64,000 nt of DNA from contig NZ_JACVPY010000002.1 of the NCBI RefSeq assembly GCF_018881635.1, positions 1,260,525 through 1,324,524 on the forward strand. Direction: 5' to 3'. Each line of letters starts with the position of its first letter. The first letter of the stretch is position 1. The notes under the pieces were generated by a model that was not told the DNA's origin, searched no databases, and saw only the letters and a program-made list of their open reading frames with translations. Origin of the DNA: Polynucleobacter sp. UB-Piko-W3. Its GTDB lineage: Bacteria; Pseudomonadota; Gammaproteobacteria; Burkholderiales; Burkholderiaceae. The position numbers were made by a program, and so were the translations under genes. This document shows positions 1 through 9,415 of the stretch, in pieces.

Positions 1-119
1 TTGCCGCGAACCTTCACCAGGCAATAGTGCCGCTCAGAAACGGTACGAGTGGAAAATGAAGTGACTTTATCCAAGGGCACTGCTACTGAGGTAACCTGAA
101 CAGATTCAATAATCGGCAT
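1..119 (-). CDS. Mandelate racemase/muconate lactonizing enzyme family protein (5' end only)
   Basis: Only the first 39 codons are inside the window; the gene runs off the left edge. The translated start (MPIIESVQVTSVAVPL, then a TFSTRTV-like segment and HYCLVKV) resembles the N-terminal capping domain of the enolase superfamily, where the first strand typically reads as I..V....V.P L. The ATG at 117-119 is preceded at a good distance by AAGGAG, which supports this start. The catalytic barrel lies outside the window, so substrate cannot be judged. The call rests on a short N-terminal resemblance. Confidence 0.6.
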   Translation of the reverse strand, partial: MPIIESVQVTSVAVPLDKVTSFSTRTVSERHYCLVKVRG

Positions 120-310
120 CTAAACTCCTTATTTCAAAAAATGATTGTATCGATAGTTTAAATGCTCGATCTGAGGCTTAAGCAGTGATCATTTCATCAA
201 ATGCTCAACGCGAGATAGAAATACGACCCCTGAAAATACGAAGCCTCGCTTTAATTTGCTGCACTACAACATAATTATCCGTATGCTGGCTCACATTATT
301 AGATAATTAC

Positions 311-1732
311 ATGGTGAACAAAAAAGTAACTTGTCGCTCCCTCCTGCAAAAAAGAGCGCTTCTTCTGATTGGGTATACCTTTCTAGGTCTGCTCCCTGCT
401 TTTGTATCTGTAGCCAATGCCCAAACTAACCAAACCCGTAAGAAGGTGATTGTTCAGAATACGAAACCCGTTGGCTTTAAAGACACTGCAGCAAAAGGGG
501 CTTCAAAAAGTAATAGCCTAAATCCTGCACTCTTTCAGCGCAAAGACCCCAACGAAGTAGATCTCGATAGCGCTAGTAATCTTGACTACCGCATCGTTCA
601 AGGTTGTCTGCGACGCAGCTTTAACGAAGATAATTTGCCTGCCAGCGTTGGTATTGATAACCGGCAGTTTTCAGAATTTTTCAAAACTCAAACTAAAACG
701 TTCTTTGATCGCATGCGCGGTGATTGCATTCCTTATGCAGCTGCGTTTGGCAGCCGTAACCGCTTTGACTCCCTGAGCATTATGAATGGCCCGATTCAGG
801 ATAGTAAAACAGAAGTATGGACATTCACACCGTCCGCATTTGGTGGATTCTTAATTCAACAAGACTATTTAAAAAATGAATCTAAGAACCTGACTGAACT
901 ACGAATTCCATTGAGAGATGTTTTATACGACCCCCGTAAGGTTGGCGACCTACTCCCAGTGGAATTGGTTTGGGAATTAAATTCTCTCATTAAACAGATC
1001 TATCCGGAAGAAAATAACTCATTAGAAAATACCAATAGCATCGTTCGTTTAATTGTGGACTTTGGTGATCGCGAGAGGTGGGCCCAAATCTGGGCTACTG
1101 AAATCATTGATCCAGCGAATAAAGAGGTATTTGCCAGTGCCTATTGGGTAGATCGTAACGATATCCCTGGTGGCTTCTTTACTGGGAGTGGTGAATCTCT
1201 CGAGCGATCTTTTTGGACAAATCCACTAAGCTATCGTCGTATTTCACGAGGCGTTGGTAGCGTTCGTGCTTCTAGCAAGCGCCCAAGTAGTAATGCATCT
1301 GCTGCCCCAACCCAACAACCCAAGCAGCGCTATCGAACCCACATGGGCATTGATTATGCTGCGCCAACCGGCACCCCTATCTTTAGCGTAGCCAATGGTA
1401 AAGTTGCTCACCTTGGCTATAGCGGTGCTTTTGGTAATCTCATTATTTTGGAGCACCCTGGCAACTACCACACCTACTATGCGCATCTTAGTAACTACAA
1501 CGTTGAGCTTGCAGTGGGCAATGAAGTACGCCGCGGTTTAGAGATTGGCTATGTTGGATCAACGGGAAGATCAACTGGTCCACATCTCCATTTTGAACTG
1601 AGAAAAAATGGTATCTATATTGATCCATACGGAATCAAGACTCAGCTCGATTTATGGTCTATGCGAAACAATGAAAGCGGTCAGCTTACAAGAGAAATTC
1701 TTTTGCTGGGAAGCCCTATCAAATCGAATTGA
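311..1732 (+). CDS. M23 family metallopeptidase (LytM-type), exported
   Basis: A 473-residue protein with an N-terminal hydrophobic export segment ending near VANAQ (about residues 15-38). A long middle region of unknown fold follows, and the last ~130 residues form an M23/LytM domain. The zinc-site signatures are visible: HMGIDYAAP (HxxxD) near residue 345 and GPHLHFEL (HxH) near residue 425, so the peptidase looks catalytically intact. Such enzymes cut peptidoglycan cross-bridges or peptide stems in the periplasm. The gene stands alone, divergent from the truncated enolase-superfamily gene, and is followed by a strong hairpin terminator. The exact peptidoglycan bond cut cannot be deduced. 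Confidence 0.88.
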   Translation: MVNKKVTCRSLLQKRALLLIGYTFLGLLPAFVSVANAQTNQTRKKVIVQNTKPVGFKDTAAKGASKSNSLNPALFQRKDPNEVDLDSASNLDYRIVQGCLRRSFNEDNLPASVGIDNRQFSEFFKTQTKTFFDRMRGDCIPYAAAFGSRNRFDSLSIMNGPIQDSKTEVWTFTPSAFGGFLIQQDYLKNESKNLTELRIPLRDVLYDPRKVGDLLPVELVWELNSLIKQIYPEENNSLENTNSIVRLIVDFGDRERWAQIWATEIIDPANKEVFASAYWVDRNDIPGGFFTGSGESLERSFWTNPLSYRRISRGVGSVRASSKRPSSNASAAPTQQPKQRYRTHMGIDYAAPTGTPIFSVANGKVAHLGYSGAFGNLIILEHPGNYHTYYAHLSNYNVELAVGNEVRRGLEIGYVGSTGRSTGPHLHFELRKNGIYIDPYGIKTQLDLWSMRNNESGQLTREILLLGSPIKSN

Positions 1733-1766
1733 TAGAACTTTGGTAAAAATGCTGATCTAGAAATAA

Positions 1767-1792
1767 AAATAGGGTCCGCATGGACCCTATTT
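1767..1792. terminator. Bidirectional rho-independent terminator
   Basis: A perfect 11-bp inverted repeat (AAATAGGGTCC / GGACCCTATTT) with a GCAT loop lies between the convergent M23 peptidase and universal stress protein genes. The A/T-rich outer stem supplies U-runs in both directions, so it can serve both transcripts. Confidence 0.85.
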
Positions 1793-1813
1793 CTTTAAGC
1801 AATCAATCTTCAA

Positions 1814-2254
1814 TCAGCCGAGAACTAATACCGGCAATTTTGAATGCACAATCACCTCATGTGTCTCGCTACCAAGCAAAAGACCTTTGATGCCAGTACG
1901 CTTATGTGATGCCATCACAATCACATCCGCTTTTGATTTTTTAGCTCCATCCAAAATGCCTTCGGATAAAGTGGAATTAGAGATATGCAGTGTTTTTGCT
2001 TTGATGCCTGCACCCAGAGCAGTAGCAGCTTTTTTAAACACATCTTTTGCGTAAGCATCACAGGCTTTCTGGTGATCTTTTTGGGTAATTCCATAACCTA
2101 AAGTGCTATCGGAATACACCATAGGAGGTAATGAGTCGGAGACATATACCAAGGTCACAGCAGCGCCATCAGCTTTTGCAAGTTCAGCCACCTTCTTTAA
2201 AGATTTTTTGCTGATATCTGAGCCATCGACTGGTACCAAAAAATGCTTAAACAT
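1814..2254 (-). CDS. Universal stress protein, UspA family
   Basis: A 146-residue single Usp domain. It begins FKHFLVPVDGSDISKKS, the usual first strand and loop, and ends with the nucleotide-binding signature G(2x)G(9x)G(S/T), seen here as GIKGLLLGSETHEVIVHSK followed by LPVLVLG. This motif places it in the ATP-binding Usp subgroup. Such cytoplasmic proteins bind ATP and help survival under starvation or oxidative stress; no specific partner is encoded beside it. It is monocistronic, with its own terminator downstream. Confidence 0.9.
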   Translation of the reverse strand: MFKHFLVPVDGSDISKKSLKKVAELAKADGAAVTLVYVSDSLPPMVYSDSTLGYGITQKDHQKACDAYAKDVFKKAATALGAGIKAKTLHISNSTLSEGILDGAKKSKADVIVMASHKRTGIKGLLLGSETHEVIVHSKLPVLVLG

Positions 2255-2342
2255 ATTGACTCCCTTTAAATTGAACTACTAACCTATACTTTCCATCATA
2301 ATACTAATTATTAGCTCATAACAGCTGAAAAGGGGAACTTAA

Positions 2343-2744
2343 TTGCTCAAGTATTTTGCCATCTACTGTTCATTTTTAATCACAATGCTTGTAATCGATT
2401 TAGTTTGGCTCTTAGGCATCGCTAAAAGTCTTTATCGAGATGAAATGGGTGAGTTGATGGCTACTGAACCCAAACTGATTGCAGGGCTCGCCTTCTACCT
2501 GCTCTATGCATTGGGGGCTATTATTTTTGTCGTCATTCCAGCGCTATCAAAACAGTCCTTGATATATGCAGTGCAATATGGCGCTTTATTTGGACTATTC
2601 TGCTATATGACTTACGACCTCACCAATCTTGCTGTGATTAGAGACTTTCCAACACGACTGGCATTTATTGATATTGCCTGGGGAAGCTTCGTTACTGCAG
2701 TCGTTTCTGGTATTGCCTACTGGGTTGGCAATCGTTTTTCCTAA
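2343..2744 (+). CDS. DUF2177 family integral membrane protein
   Basis: A 133-residue protein with four predicted membrane segments (about residues 5-25, 45-68, 75-95, 105-128). The first contains an acidic/Trp motif (VIDLVWLLGIAKSLY), and MTYDLTNLAVIRDFP lies between helices 3 and 4; both are typical of DUF2177. Function is not known for the family. The start is TTG at 2343, preceded by AAGGGG, and no better ATG exists without losing the first helix. It is convergent with the MFS gene only 23 bp away, with no clear terminator between them. Confidence 0.8.
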   Translation: MLKYFAIYCSFLITMLVIDLVWLLGIAKSLYRDEMGELMATEPKLIAGLAFYLLYALGAIIFVVIPALSKQSLIYAVQYGALFGLFCYMTYDLTNLAVIRDFPTRLAFIDIAWGSFVTAVVSGIAYWVGNRFS

Positions 2745-2767
2745 TTTGACAGGATTGACGACTTTCT

Positions 2768-4003
2768 TCAATGGGTCGGTTTAGCAACCCAACCATTGCG
2801 ACGTTCATACAGAACAAATAGAATACCCCATATAACCACAGCAACATAAGCCCAAATCCACGCAATTTGGGATGAACGCGACCCTGAAATATCTAATACC
2901 AAACCGAAGATTGCAGGGCCTACCATACCACCGCCAAATCCCATTAGGGAGTGCAAGCCCATAGCTGCACCTTTGATATTTTCTTGTGCGCTAATCACAA
3001 GACCTGCGGTTAGTGTCGCTGAGTCGGCCATGATAAAAATGGCATGCCCAATTGCCAGCGCAACAATCAACCACCATGATTGACCGGTAGAGCAAGCTAA
3101 GGCAATTCCGAGTACCGCACTAGTCAGCATCACAATACATACCCACTTTTGACGCCCTACTCGAAGGGCGATTTCATTTCCCAGAATAGAGGCGGGTACG
3201 CCAAAGAAGTTTATTACCCCTGCCAATGTAGTTGCTGCCAAGATAAAAGTCTCTCCAGATACCGCACCACAAAATACAAAGAAGGCTACGAGCCAACTTC
3301 TTGAGGCAAATAATTCTAATGAGTGCGCGGTATAACCAAAAATAAATCCTGATGCTTTTTTATCTTGCAATACTAATTTCCACTTCTCTAATGGAAATAT
3401 GTCACGTAAACGAATTTGAATTGCCCCCTTCCACTTTTCGTGCTGCAAAGGTGGTATCAGAAATAGAACAATTAAAAACGCTGTGAAGGGCCCTAGTGCG
3501 ATGATGCTAAATACATAATGCCAACTAAGAGCACTGAGGATCCAACCTGAACACACATAAGAAAACCCAGTACCAATACCAAAGAAAGCCGTGTAGAAAG
3601 CAATATGACGTGTAATCTCACCAGACTGAATGCGATCGGACAAAATTTTGAGGCCAGGCATATAAGTACCAGCAAGACCAGCACCATTCATCGCCATGAA
3701 AAATAGAGCAGTCCAAAAGTTGAATGCCAATAGACCCATACCTAGTAAACCAGCTGTAGCCGAAAGGCCGCCAACTAAATAGACTTTACGTGCGTCCACT
3801 CGATCAGTAAGTGCCGTGGCTAAAGGAACGGCCAACATATACCCAAAGAAAAAAGCGCTGGCAAGCAATCCAGACTCTAGATTAGTTAAATGCCACTCTT
3901 CCTGCAAAGTGGTTAGCACCACTGCGTAGCAAGCAAAGCCCAATAAAGCACAAGTTTGTGCCGTGAGCATCAGGGGGGTGTAAGCAGACAATCGAAAGCG
4001 CAT
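2768..4003 (-). CDS. Major facilitator superfamily (MFS) transporter
   Basis: A 411-residue protein with about twelve hydrophobic segments and the classic loop 2-3 motif region (ATALTDRVDARKVYLVGG), where D-R-x-D-x-R-K matches the MFS consensus. The second half repeats the fold. It exports or imports an unknown small solute across the inner membrane; the sequence gives no substrate. It is divergent from the Bug receptor at 4089, sharing an 85-bp intergenic region, so the two could be co-regulated, but this is inference. Confidence 0.87.
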   Translation of the reverse strand: MRFRLSAYTPLMLTAQTCALLGFACYAVVLTTLQEEWHLTNLESGLLASAFFFGYMLAVPLATALTDRVDARKVYLVGGLSATAGLLGMGLLAFNFWTALFFMAMNGAGLAGTYMPGLKILSDRIQSGEITRHIAFYTAFFGIGTGFSYVCSGWILSALSWHYVFSIIALGPFTAFLIVLFLIPPLQHEKWKGAIQIRLRDIFPLEKWKLVLQDKKASGFIFGYTAHSLELFASRSWLVAFFVFCGAVSGETFILAATTLAGVINFFGVPASILGNEIALRVGRQKWVCIVMLTSAVLGIALACSTGQSWWLIVALAIGHAIFIMADSATLTAGLVISAQENIKGAAMGLHSLMGFGGGMVGPAIFGLVLDISGSRSSQIAWIWAYVAVVIWGILFVLYERRNGWVAKPTH

Positions 4004-4088
4004 AAAGTATTAGTAAAAACGTGAATTCATTCTACTCGCCCTCAAAAGCCAAGACCCGCTACACTAATGGAAATCAGACGGAGGGAGT

Positions 4089-5072
4089 ATGAAAAATAAT
4101 CATATTTTGGGTCATTTAATCAAGTTCAGCGCAGGCCTATTGATCAGCCTAGGTTGCACCTTAGCGCTAGCGGATAACTATCCCTCAAAACCTATTAAAG
4201 CCATCGTCCCATTCGCTCCTGGCAGCTCAACCGATCAAATTGGTCGAGCCTTTGCAGCCAAGATGACTGAGCTCTTAGGTCAGCCTGTTGTGATTGAAAA
4301 TCGACCTGGCGCAAATGGCCTGATTGGTGCAGATCTCGTTGCTAAGGCTCCCGCAGATGGCTACACGATCTTATTTGGCACCAATAGTACTAATGCCGCA
4401 CTCAAGAGCTTAGTCAAGAACTTACCTTATAACCAAGATACTGCCTTCGCCCCAATTGGCTACTTTGGTTCAGCACCACTCATTATTACCATCAATAATG
4501 ATGTCCCTGCTAAGTCACTGAATGGATTTGTCTCGTTAGCTAAAGCCAATCCCGGAAAAATGACTTTCGCTTATGCCAGCACATCGCAACGAGTCTCTTC
4601 AGAGATGCTAGCTAGTGCAGCAGATATCAAAATGACTGGTGTCTCCTATAAAAGCGGTCCAAATGCCATGACAGATGTCATTGGTGGACAAGTCAATATG
4701 TTCACAGCGGACTTCGGAGTAACCTTACCGCAAGTACAAGCAGGAAAAATTCGAGGACTAGCAGTAACTTCTCTGAAGCGCTCCCCCGCTATTCCAGAGT
4801 TACCCACAGTGAATGAAGCTCTTGGCATCAAGGGTTATGAATTAATTGCCTTCTTTGCTGCATTTGGTCCTGCTGATATGCCCAAGGATGCCATTCTTAA
4901 GCTCAATAAGGTCATTAATGAAGCAGCCAAATCAAAAGATGTAATTGAGCGATTTTCTGTCATGGGTTTTGAAACTCAACCTGGCACACCAGAAGCGCTT
5001 GGTCAAAAAATTAAATTAGAGACTGCTAAATGGGCTAAGGCTATCAAAGAAGCTGGTATTGAGCCAGAATAA
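4089..5072 (+). CDS. Bug family (TctC-type) tripartite tricarboxylate transporter substrate-binding protein
   Basis: A 327-residue periplasmic receptor with signal peptide (cleavage after about residue 28, ...LALA-DNYPS). Family signatures follow: YPSKPIKAIVPFAPGSSTD, ENRPGANGLIGADLVAKA and PADGYTILFGTN, covering the carboxylate-binding loops of domain 1. Length is normal. Bug proteins capture organic acids, aromatic acids or amides and hand them to TctAB-type permeases; no tctA or tctB gene lies nearby. A good GGAGGGAG-type ribosome site precedes the ATG. The ligand cannot be read from the sequence. Confidence 0.9.
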   Translation: MKNNHILGHLIKFSAGLLISLGCTLALADNYPSKPIKAIVPFAPGSSTDQIGRAFAAKMTELLGQPVVIENRPGANGLIGADLVAKAPADGYTILFGTNSTNAALKSLVKNLPYNQDTAFAPIGYFGSAPLIITINNDVPAKSLNGFVSLAKANPGKMTFAYASTSQRVSSEMLASAADIKMTGVSYKSGPNAMTDVIGGQVNMFTADFGVTLPQVQAGKIRGLAVTSLKRSPAIPELPTVNEALGIKGYELIAFFAAFGPADMPKDAILKLNKVINEAAKSKDVIERFSVMGFETQPGTPEALGQKIKLETAKWAKAIKEAGIEPE

Positions 5073-5080
5073 GACTGGCC

Positions 5081-5836
5081 TTATTGTTGACTCAGGTTTG
5101 GAGAGTCCTGGAAGCCATTCGATCTATACGTTAGTACCAATGTATCGCGATAGCCGTATTCTTCAAGCGGCTGAATTGGAGTAGATTCATGAATCATCCG
5201 CTCATCATTCATGAGCAATAGAGACCAGGGTTGAGCTAGCGTAAAGCGTAATCCCGCTGAACCGTTGGTATCAAATATTCTGGTCTCACCACCTTTAATA
5301 CCTACCCGGTCTAATAAAAATACTGCTACAAAATCGACTCCATCACGGTGCGCACCTTCAGGTGTTGGACGACCAATGCCATCAGTAGTATCAATCCTAA
5401 ATTGATGGGTTTCTACAAACCAAGTAGTAACTGGCTTTAAACCACTCAAAACCTGAGCAAGACCTACCAAGAGAGACTGCCAAGCTGGATCATTTAATAA
5501 AGCTGCCTGAACCGGCTCAAACCAACGCTCAATTCCGCCATGTAGTGCGTTGTAATTAACTGACTGCCAGTGCGCACGATGCGGCACTATATGAAGATGC
5601 TCGCCTTTGATCTCATAACTCGCATGACGACGAAAACGGTAACGGCCACCATCTTTTAAATAGGGATCGCGAGGCAAGCCCTCCCAAAACTGAGTTAAGC
5701 TCTGCAAATTTTCTAGCGATACCTGACTGATTTCAGCAACACTTTCAGCCGATACCACAGCATACCCCTGGGAACTTAAAGCCTGTGCAAGCTCATTGGC
5801 TGAAGTAAGTGGTGGCGCTAGTGTGGCATTAGTCAT
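5081..5836 (-). CDS. 2-oxoglutarate/Fe(II) dioxygenase family protein (PF10014-like)
   Basis: A 251-residue cytosolic protein. The motif THQFRI, then PEGAHRDGVDF, then GGETRIF, with a later HESTPI, gives the H-x-D...H facial triad of the 2OG-Fe dioxygenase family that includes bacterial free-amino-acid hydroxylases such as isoleucine dioxygenase. This suggests hydroxylation of an amino acid or similar small molecule, but the substrate is not evident. It is convergent with the Bug gene at 4089 (8-bp gap) and 33 bp downstream of the next minus-strand Bug gene, with which it may be co-transcribed. Confidence 0.8.
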   Translation of the reverse strand: MTNATLAPPLTSANELAQALSSQGYAVVSAESVAEISQVSLENLQSLTQFWEGLPRDPYLKDGGRYRFRRHASYEIKGEHLHIVPHRAHWQSVNYNALHGGIERWFEPVQAALLNDPAWQSLLVGLAQVLSGLKPVTTWFVETHQFRIDTTDGIGRPTPEGAHRDGVDFVAVFLLDRVGIKGGETRIFDTNGSAGLRFTLAQPWSLLLMNDERMIHESTPIQPLEEYGYRDTLVLTYRSNGFQDSPNLSQQ

Positions 5837-5869
5837 AAGCTTATTTTATGGGCAATGAGTGGCAGAGCA

Positions 5870-6844
5870 TTAATCAAGCTGAGCGCCAGATGCTTTCACA
5901 ATTTTTGCCCATTTAGCCAACTCATCCTTGAGCAAGGCCCCTAACTTCGCAGGAGGCACTGGGCTAAGGTCCAAGCCCTGTGCAGTAAGCTTCTCACGAA
6001 CATCAGCCCTTGCCATGACTTTTTCCATTGCAAGCTGATTTTTCTTGATGACATCGGCACTCACCCCTATTGGAGCAAAAGTTGCCACCCAAACCTCACC
6101 CACACAATCTGGATAAGTTTCTGCAATCGTTGGGATTTCTGGAGCCACACTAGAACGCTTAGCAGAACTAATCGCAATGGCCTGCAACTTACCAGCTTTA
6201 ATGTAATTGATTGCTGATGGCAGACTTGCAAAAGCAAAAGGAACCTGACCACCCAAGACATCATTAATTGCAGGAGCAACCCCTTTATAAGGAATATGTT
6301 GCATCTCAATACCAGCACTGGTATTGAGCATTGCACCAAGCAGATGGCTAATCGTTCCATTGCCAGCAGAAGCATAGGATAGTTCGCCAGGCTTCCTCTT
6401 TGCTGCAGCCACAACCTCAGCTAACGTTTTATAAGGGGATCCCGGTGGCGATACCAATACATAGGGCGTAGCGCCGATGTAATAGAGCGGTACAAAATCA
6501 TTGACCGGATCAAAGCCTGGGTTCTTATAAAGAGATGGATTAATAGCTTGTGCGCTATTGATAGTTAATAGCAAGGTATAGCCATCCTTAGCAGAACGTG
6601 CAACGCCCTGAGTACCAATATTGCCGCCTGCACCAGGTCTGTTTTCAACCACAATAGAAGCGCCAATTGCCTCACCAAAAGCAGGCGCAATTAAACGCGC
6701 AACAATGTCATTAGTGCCCCCAGCAGCCTGTGGAACCACCAAATTAATCGGCTTATTAGGATATGGTTGTGCAGCCAACTGGGCAGCAAAACATAAGCTA
6801 AGTAGGCTAAATAAGTATTTCCATTTACTTTGATTGATTTTCAT
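5870..6844 (-). CDS. Bug family (TctC-type) substrate-binding protein
   Basis: A 324-residue protein with a signal peptide ending near CFAAQLAAQ, then PYPNKPINLVVPQAAGGTND, VENRPGAGGNIGTQGVAR and AKDGYTLLL, the hallmark Bug ligand loops. It lies just downstream (8 bp) of the TAXI-type receptor gene and upstream of the 2OG dioxygenase gene on the same strand, so all three may share a transcript. No permease gene is adjacent. Its divergence from the other Bug copies in the window implies a separate ligand, which is unknown. Confidence 0.9.
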   Translation of the reverse strand: MKINQSKWKYLFSLLSLCFAAQLAAQPYPNKPINLVVPQAAGGTNDIVARLIAPAFGEAIGASIVVENRPGAGGNIGTQGVARSAKDGYTLLLTINSAQAINPSLYKNPGFDPVNDFVPLYYIGATPYVLVSPPGSPYKTLAEVVAAAKRKPGELSYASAGNGTISHLLGAMLNTSAGIEMQHIPYKGVAPAINDVLGGQVPFAFASLPSAINYIKAGKLQAIAISSAKRSSVAPEIPTIAETYPDCVGEVWVATFAPIGVSADVIKKNQLAMEKVMARADVREKLTAQGLDLSPVPPAKLGALLKDELAKWAKIVKASGAQLD

Positions 6845-6852
6845 GGCAACCC

Positions 6853-8151
6853 CTATCCCAATATATTTAAACGATTACGTACATCAGTTACATGGCCTTT
6901 CAGGTCATACAACTCCTTAGCATCTAGCATCGATACCTTGATATTCCCTACTCTTCTTTCAATCTCTTCAAGATCTTTATAATTTTTTTCTTTCAAGCCG
7001 GGATTGAATGCATTTTTTTCAATTGCCTTTAGCTCTTCATATACCTGGGCTAGCTTTAATTTTAAGAAGAAATTTTTGATTGCTGGAATATAGGTAAATA
7101 AAGGGATCAAAATCACTAGAAGTGGTATGACAATTTTGACAAAACGACCTACCCAAACTGCAGTCCAGAATGGAAAATGGCGATGCAAAAACGATGGCCC
7201 ATCTTTTAAATAGATTTCTGCATCTACATGAAGAGGAAAATCCAGACCAGTATTAGAGGGGAATTCTCCGACCTTCTGTAAACGAGAATAGGACTTCAAG
7301 ATATCGTAAGATGCTCCCAAAAGAAGGGAGACCATTGCTGGACTAATATCCTCTTTAGCAACCAATGTAGCTGTGGCAGCGATTACCTGAATCTCTTGTC
7401 TAGGTAGGTCATGTGAGATGCTCAATAGACCTCTAGGTACGTTGACTTTGGAAAGATAAGGCAAGTTACGTACATAGGCATCAGCCTGGTCAAAGCTCAT
7501 TAAACGAATGCCTGAAATTTCATAGAATTTTTTAAGGATAGGTGCTTCAGCAGCCGCAACAATAAACACAACATCTAACTCTCCACTATTTAACTTATTG
7601 ATAGCCTGATCTGGCTTGAGTTTTTCCGCACGAAAGTCGCCATCTGATAAGCCGCTAATTTGCAATAAAGCATTACTAAGTGCCAATGTGCCGCTACCTT
7701 CATTACCAACAGAAACACGTTTACCCTTTAATTGACTTAAAACTCGCAATCCGCCATCGCCCTTAAAAGCAGCCTCGCGGTACCAAACCCAAATTGGCTC
7801 ATAAAACATTCCAGCTATAGAGACCAACTTTGGATATTTGCCAATGTCAGCAACACCGCCTTGGACCATTGCAAAATCAACCCCAGAATTAGGCTCATTG
7901 AGGAGTGCGAGATTATCTACAGTTCCGCCAGTTGTCATTAAGTCGAGCTTGACTCCCTCTTGTGCAAGCTCTGTTTTGAGACGCTCTCCAAACTGGTAAT
8001 ACAACCCTGTCGGAAAGCCGGTAGCCATATCGATTACCTTGGGTGGTGGCGGAATCAAGATCCATAAAAGACCAAAGGCAATGATTAACAGTGTAAGAAA
8101 TACGGATCCTATCGCTATAGGGCTATAAAGGTGTCTTTTAATGGGCTTCAT
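6853..8151 (-). CDS. TAXI family TRAP-type solute receptor, membrane-tethered at both ends
   Basis: A 432-residue protein. An N-terminal membrane anchor (about 15-33) leads to a TAXI receptor domain (DMATGFPTGLYYQFGERL, then TTGGTVDNLALL and GKRVSVGNEGSGT). A second strong membrane segment (about 340-362) and a charged, coiled-coil-prone C-terminal tail of about 70 residues follow. TAXI receptors normally end after the binding domain and are free in the periplasm; here the extra helix and tail would hold it in the membrane with a cytoplasmic tail. There is no DctQM/TRAP permease gene nearby. It sits 79 bp downstream of ccmI on the same strand. Confidence 0.85.
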   Translation of the reverse strand: MKPIKRHLYSPIAIGSVFLTLLIIAFGLLWILIPPPPKVIDMATGFPTGLYYQFGERLKTELAQEGVKLDLMTTGGTVDNLALLNEPNSGVDFAMVQGGVADIGKYPKLVSIAGMFYEPIWVWYREAAFKGDGGLRVLSQLKGKRVSVGNEGSGTLALSNALLQISGLSDGDFRAEKLKPDQAINKLNSGELDVVFIVAAAEAPILKKFYEISGIRLMSFDQADAYVRNLPYLSKVNVPRGLLSISHDLPRQEIQVIAATATLVAKEDISPAMVSLLLGASYDILKSYSRLQKVGEFPSNTGLDFPLHVDAEIYLKDGPSFLHRHFPFWTAVWVGRFVKIVIPLLVILIPLFTYIPAIKNFFLKLKLAQVYEELKAIEKNAFNPGLKEKNYKDLEEIERRVGNIKVSMLDAKELYDLKGHVTDVRNRLNILG

Positions 8152-8230
8152 AAAATCTATATTGTTTTTTGCATTATGCCCCGCACATCAGATTAGGCAA
8201 CTATTAGCTGCCCAGGAGACTAATGAGCGC

Positions 8231-9415
8231 TTACTGACGCACTTGGTCGATGACTAGCCGAATGTTATTCGCTCCGACTTTGACCGTTTGTGGGGCAGAA
8301 ATTAAATCTCCCGACTCTGGCATTGCCATACCCGTTTTAGAAATTCTGACCTCGATAGAGGCTTCGGATAATTGCGATAGTGGTGAACTTGGATTCATCG
8401 CCAAAGCATCTGTTAATAAGAAGCTCATCGGAAACTCTGAAACAGACGTTCTTAGCACTGCAACCGGCATACGCTCGCCTGGCTTGCGTGCGATAACCAT
8501 CATAATATCGCTAGACCTCACTTTAGACTTGATATCGGCTGCTATCTCGATCTTGCCACTAATGCCTTTCGTATTAACGCTAGCTTTAGATGAGAGGCCA
8601 CCTTTGGCACGCGCATCAGCAATCGATGCCTCGATTGAACGCGCATCCTCTGTTCCTGGCGGCAATTGTTGGGCAAGCTTTTCCCATGTCTGTACGGCAG
8701 CCTTGTAATTACCTGCGGCATAAGAGGCTGTTCCAGAAAGCCATATCGCCATTAAGTTATTGGGATCTAATTTCAGCGCTTGATTAATCAGTTTTAACGG
8801 TTTACCAGTGAAGCTTCCATTAGCATTAGAGGCCAATACATCTGCATAGTCTGCCAAAAGCTGTGGATCAGAGTCAATAAAGTTTCCAGCGCGCTCATAA
8901 GCTTTTGCAGCTTCTACATTGCGCCCTAGGATTCGATAAGAGCGAGCTAACATTACCCAGCCCTGTAAATTAGTTGGATCTTGCTCCATCTTCGCTGCAA
9001 ACTGGGCAACCATTTTTTCAACACCGTCTTGTGTCATTGGTTGTTGAGTATTTTTCTCAGCGATACGAGTGGCATCACCCAAGAAAAAATAGAAGCCCGC
9101 TGAAAGTACTGTGATAAATATACACAGGCCAATCACAGTCAACTTGCTTGAACCCATTACAGAGCGATCATCCTCTTCGTTTGTATCCTGAAAGAGGCGT
9201 TGACGCATTTCGGCATGGGCGATTTCATAATCAGCGTCATTAATGGAGCCTGCTCCACGCTCTAGTTCCAATTTATCGAGTTCTTCACGATAAATCGCAG
9301 CATTCATTTGACGACGAGAAGTTGCCTCTACTTTAGGCGGGAAAATAAATGGGCGCAATAAGAGAACAAGTACCAAGACTAGTAGTAAGAGGGCGGAAAT
9401 TAGAAAACTAGTCAT
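8231..9415 (-). CDS. ccmI: c-type cytochrome biogenesis protein CcmI
   Basis: A 394-residue protein ending the ccm operon. Residues 3-22 form a membrane segment. A cytoplasmic loop with AAIYREELDKLELERGAG matches the CcmI/CycH N-terminus. A second helix (about 95-115) is followed by TPR repeats (LQGWVMLARSYRILGRNVEA; QALKLDPNNLMAIWLSGTAS) and a C-terminal beta-rich domain. CcmI binds the C-terminus of apocytochrome c and presents it to the CcmFH ligation complex. The start overlaps the ccmH stop by 4 bp (ATGA), showing translational coupling. Confidence 0.95.
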   Translation of the reverse strand: MTSFLISALLLLVLVLVLLLRPFIFPPKVEATSRRQMNAAIYREELDKLELERGAGSINDADYEIAHAEMRQRLFQDTNEEDDRSVMGSSKLTVIGLCIFITVLSAGFYFFLGDATRIAEKNTQQPMTQDGVEKMVAQFAAKMEQDPTNLQGWVMLARSYRILGRNVEAAKAYERAGNFIDSDPQLLADYADVLASNANGSFTGKPLKLINQALKLDPNNLMAIWLSGTASYAAGNYKAAVQTWEKLAQQLPPGTEDARSIEASIADARAKGGLSSKASVNTKGISGKIEIAADIKSKVRSSDIMMVIARKPGERMPVAVLRTSVSEFPMSFLLTDALAMNPSSPLSQLSEASIEVRISKTGMAMPESGDLISAPQTVKVGANNIRLVIDQVRQ

